DNA of 13,931 nucleotides from Sphaerosporella brunnea (taxonomy: Eukaryota; Ascomycota; Pezizomycetes; Pezizales; Pyronemataceae): assembly GCA_008704415.1 (NCBI GenBank), contig VXIS01000591.1, forward strand, positions 1 to 13,931. The letters are read 5' to 3'. Both the position numbers and the translations under genes were made by a program. Of the stretch, positions 7,260 through 13,931 are shown piece after piece. Under the pieces are notes generated by a model that was not told the DNA's origin, made no database searches, and saw nothing but the letters and a program-made list of their open reading frames with translations. Each line of letters begins with the position of its first letter. Positions within the stretch are counted from its first letter, which is position 1.

Positions 7260-7760
7260 ACTGGTCCCAATCACTGCTACCTCTTCCAAGTTCCAACTCC
7301 TCTGAATTCTTTCTAACTCATCTCCGCTCCACCTAACTCGTCCAACTCTGCTTCTCATTCGGGCTCCGTCTCATTCCGGCTCCTCCTCATTCGCCCAACC
7401 CCCCCCTCACTCTTCCCAGCTCAGCCTAACTCGTCCAACTCATGCTGGCTCCTCCTCATTCGGGCTCCGTCTCATTTCGGCTCCTCCTCATTCGTCCAAC
7501 TCTTCCTAACTCATCCCCGCTCTTCCTGACTTGTTCAACTCTTCCTGACTCATCCCGGCTCCGCCTCATTCCGGCTCCTCGTCATTAGTTCAACTCTTCC
7601 TAACTCACCCCCGCTCTTCCTAACTCGTCCAACTGATCCCAGCTCCTCCTCATTCATCCAACTCTTCCTGACTCATCCCGGCTCCTCCTAATTCCGGCTC
7701 CTCCTCATCCGTCCAACTGTTCCTGACTCATCCCAGCTCCTCCTCACAGGTCCCCACTCC
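7260..7760 (+). repeat. Pyrimidine-rich imperfect minisatellite
   Basis: Permutations of TCCTCATTCGTCCAACTC, TTCCTGACTCATCCCGGC and TTCCTAACTCATCCCCGC recur for about 500 bp with a unit near 36-40 bp and many half-unit deletions. The plus strand is overwhelmingly C and T. No long reading frame crosses it. It is framed by direct repeats A and B. Confidence 0.75.
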
Positions 7761-7818
7761 TCACAACATAAACGGAGCCGGCTGGAGTTAAAGGCTCCAG
7801 CCTCGAGCAGAGCCTCGT

Positions 7819-7935
7819 GAAGCCTGACACTTTGGCGAGCTGAGCCGGCTCAAGCCTGTTGCCTGACGAGCCGAGCTTTTGCTCCAGCCTTTTGTTATAG
7901 CTAGCTAGGTAGGGGGAGTCATCGCGTCGGCGGGG
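7819..7935 (+). repeat. Direct repeat copy B
   Basis: This is the diverged second copy of 7144-7253. It includes the perfect palindrome GAGCCGGCTC, and its TGAGCCGGCTCAAGCC matches the reverse complement of about 3688-3703 at 15 of 16 bases, hinting at a third inverted relative there. Confidence 0.72.
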
Positions 7936-8242
7936 CGAAGATGAAAGGTGCAGGCCCAAGGCGGGTTGATCAAGAACGTTTTGTGGAATTCCATGAGTGC
8001 AGTTTTATTGCTCAAACACTGACTCAACCACAAGAGCCAGAGAGAGGTCAAGAATGCTTTCAGTAGCACCATGTACCGGCAGGTTCCCTTCCTTGCCAAC
8101 GCGGTGCCTTATATGGAGGTGTTGACTGGCTTTGTCGGTGGAGCATCCGCTGATTTTATACTTGCGCAACTGTGCGCCTTTGCATTCCCTGTATCGCCAG
8201 CATTTGTTTCCCCCTTCTGAAACTTGATCCCATATATATAGA
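7936..8242. other. Unassigned left flank of the copia element
   Basis: No coding or repeat signal was recognised. It ends in an ATATATATA run at the insertion point of the copia element. Confidence 0.5.
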
Positions 8243-8486
8243 TGTTGGAAACAGGTATTATGTCAGTCGTGCGGGGAAACCCCACTTTCTCGGGGTTATA
8301 TACCCCATCAGCTATCTGTCGGGTTTATTCATTCCGTCCAATTGTCAGATAGTTCTTTCCTTCTGTTTCTACTTGATTCTTGCACACGCGCCTGTTGGCT
8401 GTGCCCATTGTATATAAACACCCCGAAGCTCCCAGCTCCGGGAAGGTTAAAGATTGAGTCAATTCAGTCGTTCCTTTCTCTCAACA
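8243..8486 (+). repeat. Left (5') LTR of the copia element
   Basis: 244 bp, TGTTG...CAACA. It differs from the right LTR at six positions, all transitions. Two short GC hairpins occur near the start: GGGGAAACCCC (8273-8283) and GGGG...CCCC around TTATATA (8292-8306). Confidence 0.95.
8411..8418 (+). promoter_or_regulatory. TATA box in the left LTR
   Basis: TATATAAA sits 69-76 bp before the LTR end, a suitable place to start the genomic transcript in R. The copy in the right LTR is at 13538-13545. Confidence 0.6.
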
Positions 8487-8499
8487 GGTTATGAGCCCT
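8487..8499 (+). other. Primer-binding site for half initiator tRNA-Met
   Basis: GGTTATGAGCCCT begins at the first base after the LTR. It is the exact complement of the anticodon arm of eukaryotic initiator tRNA-Met (AGGGCUCAUAACC, including CAU), not of a tRNA 3' end. Drosophila copia and other hemiviruses are primed by a tRNA cleaved in the anticodon loop in this way. A leader of about 195 bp separates it from the gag start. Confidence 0.85.
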
Positions 8500-8694
8500 T
8501 TGTGCTTCTACTGAGCACCTTTTTATTCAAATCCACACGAGCCGGAAAGAGTCCTTTGCTCTTGCTCACCCACCGAGTCCATTTGCTTGTCCTCCAAACA
8601 TTTTTTTTTCCTCCGAGAATTTGGTTTCCTATTGCCGCTAAGGCACTTGATCCCCACACTACCCCGCATCTCACCGCCTCGAATCTTTCCAAAC

Positions 8695-10080
8695 ATGTCG
8701 GCCAGCGCCATCATCACGGTAACTAAGCTCAATGAGCATAATTACCGCACCTGGACGTTAGACATGGGTGATCTGCTAAAACAGCTCGGCCTATGGTGTA
8801 TTGTCACAGGAACATAGCGAGCCACTATCCCTCCAGCCAAGCCCGCCATCACGTCGGAGACTGCCGGTAGAACTATCCATCACCAACCTCCGTACCTGAC
8901 TAAATGGGACTTCACCCCGGAATCCGATGACAAAGACTACATGGTTCGCTACGAAAAGTTTATCCACGCATATCATTCATTCGAAAAGCACAAAATGAAA
9001 GCTTGTGGTACCATCTGCCGAGAATTAGAACCGGATATCCGCCAACGCTACAGCGATCCCAAATACGACAATCCTAAGGTCCTCTGGGACGGTATTAAAT
9101 CCAACTTTGAGAAGGTCATTCAGCTTGATGGCAAGCACGAACAACAAAAGCTTGCAGCCTGCAGGCTTGAAGACTTCTCTTCGGTTACCGAATGGATCGC
9201 CGCACAAGATAAGATCATCCACGATCTAGCAATATGCAAGATCACGGTAACAGACGACTGGCGGGTATTCTACATCATGTCCAACCTACCAACCAGTACC
9301 GAATGGCTCAATTTTGCCACTTCACTGGATATGAGCGAGACAGCTCACACCTCAGCTCAAATTGTTGTTCGGCTCTTATCATTTGAGGCAAAGCTGCGCC
9401 GCCAGAAAGGTCTTAACCCTGGGACAGCACTGTTCGTCACACGAAACCAGCGCAATCAAGCCAGAGGCAATAGCAACCAGCACAAATATAGCAACCAAAA
9501 CCGGCGGGACAACAGCAATCGATATGGTAATCGAGACCAAACGGATAAAGAAAAGAAAAAGAAGCAGTGCAATGGTTGAGGCTTCAATGGCCACACCAAG
9601 GACAACTGCCTTCACCCTGAAAGGTGGGAAGATTATGCGAGACGACAAGCTGCCGCTCGTATCAAAGAGCGCAACAATAAGGCATCAGCTGTTCCGAATT
9701 AGGCAGATCTTGCCAAATTGACCTCTCCTAACGAACCATTAAACTCCGAGCCAAAGCAGTCCGTTTTATTTGTAGCATTCAATGCTCTACCATCTGACTG
9801 CTTGAATCCCGCCTACCTTCCCGAAGCTATTGATGCTGTTTCGCTTCCGCAGCAGCTATCTCAAATTGACAACCCCACACAGGTCGATATCTCTAACCCC
9901 CTCCTTACCTCAATGTAAACTATGGATACGGTACATGCTTCTCAGGCTTCTACTTTTGCTCCATCTGAATGGATCATCGATACTGGTGCCTCCAACCACA
10001 TCTCAGGTAACCGCCATATATTTTCAGTCTATAGAGCTTACCATTCGGGGGAGCGTCTCGTTCGTACCGCAAACAACTAA
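8695..10080 (+). pseudogene. gag: copia gag and protease region, five in-frame stops
   Basis: The ATG at 8695 opens MSASAIITVTKLNEHNYRTW, which resembles the N-terminal copia gag pattern (KLN..NY..W...M...L...GLW..V.G). The same frame continues, with no frameshift, into the polymerase region. Stops interrupt it at 8815-8817 (TAG), 9577-9579 (TGA), 9700-9702 (TAG), 9916-9918 (TAA) and 10078-10080 (TAA). The longest open piece is 8818-9576, including a basic Asn/Arg/Gln-rich RNA-binding tail. The CCHC zinc knuckle lies at 9568-9609 and its second Cys position is the TGA stop. The protease signature WIIDTGASNHIS has its catalytic Asp at 9979-9981. Gag would form the particle and protease would cleave the polyprotein; neither can be made whole from this copy. 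Confidence 0.88.
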
Positions 10081-13000
10081 GTGGTCTCCGTGGCTGTTGT
10101 GGGAACTGTTCCCATACGTCTCGGCAAACGAACCTTTTTACTGCGCTCGGTCTTGCATGTTCCCGACTGCGGCAAGAACAATCTTCTCAGTATTGTTCAA
10201 CTTCTTCGAAAGGGTATGAAGGTCAACTTCGACACGGAGAAAGCAACACTCATTGTCAACGGATGCAATGTGGGTTCGGCATATGTACGCAATGATCTAT
10301 TTATTTTGCGTTGCGACGAGTCAACAATGCCGGAAAATCCAGTGGTGTTTGCTACAGCACTGGCTGCCATCTCTTCACCACAAAATAATAAAGACATCCT
10401 CCAATGGCACGCTCGTCTAGGTCATCTAAGTCTACCGGCAATCAAACGCACCTCCTCTGTGGTTAAAGGGATTGAATTGCAAGCTCGCAGTCCCTCGAAG
10501 TGCATTTGTGAGGCCTGTATTCTCGGCAAAATGTCACGGCGACCCTTCTCCAAGGATAGTGGACAGCGTTTGAAAACACGCCCTTTAGAGCTCATCCATA
10601 CCGACGTTGTGGGCCCAATGCCTACTCAAAGCCGAAAAGGTTATCGATACCTTGTTATGTTTACCGATGACGCTACTCGATACACCTACGCCTATTTTCT
10701 GCGACAAAAGTCTGAGGTCACCACGGTTTTCCAACAGTTTCAAGCCAGAGTTGAGAAGAAGCACAACTCATCCATTCTTCGACTTCGCATGGATGGCGGA
10801 GGAGAATATTCCAGCAACGAACTTCTCACTTTCCTCTGTATCAAAGGGATTCAGGTTGAACGCTCTGCGCCTTACACTCCTCAGCAAAACGGCATCTCGG
10901 AAAGATGCAATCGTACTGTCATGGACCCCGCTCAATCCATGCTCAAGCATGCCGGTATGCCCAACTCCTTCTGTGCGGATGCTGTCACTGTTTCAGTTTA
11001 CATTAAGAACCGCCTTCCTACCCGAGCCTTGGTGGAAAAGACCCCGTTTGAGGCATGGCATGGTAGCAAGCCTGACCTCTCAAATTTTCGTATTTTTGGC
11101 TCCTTAGCTTATGCCTGGACCTCGCCTTCACTCCGGAAGAAGCTCGATGACCATGCGAAAAAGGCCGTCATGATTGGCTATACAGATACCTCACAGCAAT
11201 ACCTTTTATACGATGTCGCCACCAGAAAAGAGTTTCTAGCGCGCGATGTTACATTTAACGAAGGATGCTTATATGTAGAGCTCCTTGCTCCGTCTTCTAC
11301 AGTCAGCTTTGAAATCCAGAACGACACCGATACTGCTACCGCTACGGGGGAGCATACTACAACAACGGAGGATTACTACCCACAGTCCTCGGCAGCGGAG
11401 CCCCTAGATGCAGTAAGTCAGCAACTCCAGCTTGAACAGGCAATAAGCAATGCTTCAAGTGCTCGGCCTTCCAGTTCTCAAGCTCGCAGCACCCCCGACG
11501 GATGGATTGACCATGATACTGAGTCTGTTCTCAGCGACTGCCTCGACCCCTATGCCGAGCCTGAGCCTGAGACGCAGCTTGAACATGAGGTTCCACAGAA
11601 TTTGCGCATTAACATGCATACCACACCACCTAAGACTAGCACCCGCACACGCTCCGGGCGAGTCCTTCTAGCTACAGCCTTTATGGTGGAACCCGGACCG
11701 AAAACCTATCGTGCAGCACTGAAGACACCCGAAGCAGCAGAGTGGGAGGCTGCTGTTAACACTAAAGCTGCTGCTCTCGATAGTCACCAAGCTGTGGAGT
11801 TCATTGGAGAAGGTCAACTACCACTGGAGGCTACAGTCGTCAATAGCAGATGGCTTCTCTCAAAGAAGTTCAAAGCCACGGGGGAGATCGATAAGTATAA
11901 GGCTCGATTGATTGCTCAGGGGTTCACTCAGAAAGAAGGTTTAGATTTCGATGCGAATGCGATATCTTCTCCAGTGGATGATGCCTCTACTATTCGCTTT
12001 TGTTTGGGTCTTGCAGCGCAGCACAACCTCCACATTGCGATACTCGACTGCCCCACAGCCTTTTTGGGCAGCACACTGCACGAAAAAATCTACCTTCGAC
12101 TACCTGAGGGAGCCTGGGAGGCTCGTGACCCCTGGAAACGGACCCGACCACTTATGCGCCTTCTTAAAACACTATATGGGTTGAAACAGTCTGCACGTGG
12201 TTGGTTCGAGGATGTCTATGACTTTCTGATCACCCAGAACCTGACTGCATCGATTGCGACACCGGGACTCTTCCTTGGCAATAGCATCATCGTTCTTTTA
12301 TACGTGGATGACATCATGGTTATGGCTACCACTATAGCCAAACTCACAGCTCTTTGCAATGCTCTTCACTGCCGTTTCAAAGCCGCTCGCCCAAAGGGCA
12401 CCACTATACCGATTGCCAATCATTTTCAGTATGTCGGACTTGACATTGAGATAGCTCGCGCTCACGGGACTGTCCGGATCAACCAGTCTGGATATATCGC
12501 GAAGGTCCTGGAACAGTTCAGCATGGCCAACTGCAAGCCCCGTTATACACCCATGGAAGAAGGACTCAAGCTAAGTCTAGCACAAGTAGGGGAGCATGTC
12601 GACCAATCCACATACCGCCAGGCAGTCGGATGCCTACTCTACATCGCGCTCAGTTCACGACCGGATATAGCATATGCTGCCACCATGCTTGGTCGGTACT
12701 CATCAAAGCCAGATCAGACGCACTGGACCGCTGTTAAGCACCTCTTCCGGTACTTGAAAGCTACTGCAGCCTTAAAGCTCACTCTCAACTCCAGCCAACC
12801 GGGAACCATAAGAGCATACGCGGATGCTGACCTCGGCGGAGAGCTGCACACCGGAAAATCGACCACTGGATACCTCCTCTATGTTTTTGGCATCCTAGTC
12901 TTGTGGAAGCCCAAGAAACAGACTCTCGTCGCTCAGTCAACGATGGAATCTGAGCTGATTGCTTCCGCTGCCGTCAAGCGGCAGATTGACTGGTTTTCTG

Positions 13001-13314
13001 GACTCCTCTCTGAGCTCGTGCCGAGCCTGGTCGGCTCACCACCGCTTCGATCCAAGCTCGCACCGAGCCTGGTCGCCTCACTACCGCTCCTCCTCAACGA
13101 CAATCTCGCCTGTGTCACAGTCCGCAACTCTGGAAACTTCAAGGGCGAAAACAGGCACTTGCGCCTCCGATTTTATGGACTACACGAGGCTGTTGCCACC
13201 GAAAAGATCATTATTGAGCACATTCCATCAGAGGAGATGCTAGCGGACAGCCTCACAAAGGCATTAGGAAAGGTCAAGCATCAGAAGTTTGTGAAGGAAA
13301 TTGGTCTGGTTTGA
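10081..13314 (+). CDS. pol: copia pol: integrase, reverse transcriptase, RNase H (open, no own start)
   Basis: 1077 uninterrupted codons in the gag frame. A zinc-binding pre-integrase domain (WHARLGHLS, CEAC) is followed by the integrase core with Asp 10603, Asp 10792 and Glu 10900, spaced D-62-D-35-E. A Ser/Thr/Pro-rich linker follows to about 11640. The reverse transcriptase has its first catalytic Asp at 12046 (ILDCPTAFLGS, where copia usually has an Asn-Gly ending) and YVDD at 12301-12312. The RNase H has Asp 12823 (YADAD), Glu 12946 (STMESELIA) and Asp 13099 (LLLND), and ends LADSLTKAL. The frame starts right after a stop and has no leading ATG, so it is the 3' part of a broken polyprotein rather than an independent gene. 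A 14-residue tandem duplication sits in RNase H. The enzymes may still be active if expressed, which is untested. Confidence 0.9.
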   Translation: MVSVAVVGTVPIRLGKRTFLLRSVLHVPDCGKNNLLSIVQLLRKGMKVNFDTEKATLIVNGCNVGSAYVRNDLFILRCDESTMPENPVVFATALAAISSPQNNKDILQWHARLGHLSLPAIKRTSSVVKGIELQARSPSKCICEACILGKMSRRPFSKDSGQRLKTRPLELIHTDVVGPMPTQSRKGYRYLVMFTDDATRYTYAYFLRQKSEVTTVFQQFQARVEKKHNSSILRLRMDGGGEYSSNELLTFLCIKGIQVERSAPYTPQQNGISERCNRTVMDPAQSMLKHAGMPNSFCADAVTVSVYIKNRLPTRALVEKTPFEAWHGSKPDLSNFRIFGSLAYAWTSPSLRKKLDDHAKKAVMIGYTDTSQQYLLYDVATRKEFLARDVTFNEGCLYVELLAPSSTVSFEIQNDTDTATATGEHTTTTEDYYPQSSAAEPLDAVSQQLQLEQAISNASSARPSSSQARSTPDGWIDHDTESVLSDCLDPYAEPEPETQLEHEVPQNLRINMHTTPPKTSTRTRSGRVLLATAFMVEPGPKTYRAALKTPEAAEWEAAVNTKAAALDSHQAVEFIGEGQLPLEATVVNSRWLLSKKFKATGEIDKYKARLIAQGFTQKEGLDFDANAISSPVDDASTIRFCLGLAAQHNLHIAILDCPTAFLGSTLHEKIYLRLPEGAWEARDPWKRTRPLMRLLKTLYGLKQSARGWFEDVYDFLITQNLTASIATPGLFLGNSIIVLLYVDDIMVMATTIAKLTALCNALHCRFKAARPKGTTIPIANHFQYVGLDIEIARAHGTVRINQSGYIAKVLEQFSMANCKPRYTPMEEGLKLSLAQVGEHVDQSTYRQAVGCLLYIALSSRPDIAYAATMLGRYSSKPDQTHWTAVKHLFRYLKATAALKLTLNSSQPGTIRAYADADLGGELHTGKSTTGYLLYVFGILVLWKPKKQTLVAQSTMESELIASAAVKRQIDWFSGLLSELVPSLVGSPPLRSKLAPSLVASLPLLLNDNLACVTVRNSGNFKGENRHLRLRFYGLHEAVATEKIIIEHIPSEEMLADSLTKALGKVKHQKFVKEIGLV
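13013..13096 (+). repeat. 42-bp in-frame tandem duplication in RNase H
   Basis: Units 13013-13054 and 13055-13096 both begin AGCTCG and share CCGAGCCTGGTCG and CTCA.TACCGCT-type words. They encode roughly LVPSLVGSPPLRSK and LAPSLVASLPLLLN. The duplication ends just before the third catalytic Asp codon at 13099. Confidence 0.85.
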
Positions 13315-13362
13315 TTTATGCTTTTCTTAATTACTACAGACGGTTGTGGGCGCATGTACAAC

Positions 13363-13369
13363 GGGGGAG
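13363..13369 (+). other. Polypurine tract
   Basis: GGGGGAG directly abuts the TGTTGG start of the right LTR, the expected place for plus-strand priming in reverse transcription. Confidence 0.8.
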
Positions 13370-13613
13370 TGTTGGAAACAGGTATTATGTCGGTCGTGCG
13401 GGGAAACCCCACTTTCTCGGGGTTATATACCCCATCAGCTATCTGTCGGGTTTATTCATTCCGTCCAATTGTCAGATAGTTCTTTCCTTCTGTTTCTACT
13501 TGGTTCTTGCACACGCGCCTGTTGGCTGTGCCCATTGTATATAAACACCTCGAAGCTCCCAGCTCCGGGAAGGTTGGAGATCGAGTCAATTCAGTCGTTC
13601 CTTTCTCTCAACA
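13370..13613 (+). repeat. Right (3') LTR of the copia element
   Basis: 244 bp, TGTTG...CAACA, 238 of 244 identical to the left LTR. It is followed by TAGGT, which does not repeat the ATAGA found before the left LTR. Confidence 0.95.
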
Positions 13614-13694
13614 TAGGTAGCCTCTTAGAGCGTAATAAGAACATCACCTTTCCCATCATCTACGACCCCGCCTACGCTTTACCTCCACAACTAG

Positions 13695-13907
13695 ACTATT
13701 TTCAACAGAAACGTCAGCCAGACGATTACCCTTCCAGGCGACAACACAGCTGGCGAAAACGCTCTTAGAAACGGGTTCCCAAACGCGACAAGACACCTGC
13801 GAATCCGATACCATGCCTTGCGCGAGCGGATGGAATCCGAAGATCTCACGTTGGAAAACGTCACCTGTCGAGAGCAGTTGGCCGACGGCTTGTCGAAGTC
13901 GCTATAA
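13695..13907 (+). pseudogene. RNase H C-terminal remnant of a second copia element
   Basis: The frame after a stop at 13692-13694 reads TITLPGDNTAGENALRNG, FPNATRHLRIRYHALRER and CREQLADGLSKSL, then TAA at 13905-13907. This is the closing RNase H block of Ty1/copia pol (GDN..., TKHI.IRYH.LRE, QLAD.LTK), clearly different in sequence from the complete element beside it. It therefore belongs to another, older family, in the same orientation. The rest of that element is not found left of the complete copy, so the new copy either landed at its truncated edge or the two were joined by recombination. Confidence 0.82.
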
Positions 13908-13931
13908 TCTGTCAAACACGCGGCATTCGTC

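Larger units (their letters stand above)
8243..13613 (+). mobile_element. Ty1/copia LTR retrotransposon, complete length (5371 bp)
   Basis: It is bounded by two 244-bp LTRs with TGTTG...CAACA termini. It has a primer-binding site directly after the left LTR, a polypurine tract directly before the right LTR, and one gag-protease-integrase-RT-RNase H frame between them. Integrase lies before reverse transcriptase, the order that defines Ty1/copia (Pseudoviridae). The LTRs differ at six sites, about 2.5 percent, which suggests a moderately old insertion. The flanking five bases (ATAGA left, TAGGT right) do not match, so no intact target duplication is seen. Five in-frame stops in gag and protease make this copy non-autonomous. 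Confidence 0.95.

Noticed and set aside
13346..13768. 140-residue plus-strand frame across the right LTR
   Set aside because: It spans the LTR boundary and has no domain. The parallel frame in the left LTR shows it is a chance frame in LTR sequence.

Overview
The window looks like transposon-dense DNA from a filamentous ascomycete (Pezizomycotina-type) fungus. The grounds are a Ty1/copia LTR retrotransposon primed by half of initiator tRNA-Met, a Tad-like LINE remnant, a hAT transposase remnant, and an intronless F-box/ankyrin gene of the kind that is expanded in these fungi. The species cannot be named from sequence alone. Only one host gene appears intact; nearly everything else is a mobile element or its debris.

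Layout. 1-1424 (+): C-terminal part of an integrase/transposase-like pseudogene (KRBA2/SCAND3-like Cys-rich tail), broken by two stop codons and by a 281-bp solo LTR that still has a perfect 5-bp target duplication. 1429-1931: a T/A homopolymer junction, 37-bp tandem repeats and a 26-bp near-palindrome. 1932-3575 (-): a 547-aa F-box/ankyrin protein. 3576-4269: palindromes, then unassigned sequence and a TA microsatellite. About 4270-5330 (-): Tad-type LINE remnant with RNase H. 5348-5613 (-): C-terminal dimerisation domain of a hAT transposase. 6045-6959: 53-bp inverted repeats bounding 915 bp, possibly a non-autonomous DNA element. 7144-7935: two direct repeats flanking a pyrimidine-rich minisatellite. 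8243-13613 (+): complete-length Ty1/copia element of 5371 bp with two 244-bp LTRs, primer-binding site, polypurine tract and one gag-pol reading frame. 13695-13907 (+): RNase H tail of a second, older copia element.

How the parts work together. The copia element keeps its whole cis-acting set and every catalytic residue that was checked in integrase, reverse transcriptase and RNase H. However, gag and protease carry five in-frame stops, so the copy is not autonomous as written. The F-box/ankyrin gene is the likely functional host gene, probably a substrate adaptor for an SCF ubiquitin ligase (inferred from its domains). No RNA genes or CRISPR arrays were seen. I found no clearly new multi-gene system. 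The best leads are the uneven decay of the copia element, the inverted-repeat unit at 6045-6959, the solo-LTR insertion, and the paired higher-order ankyrin modules.
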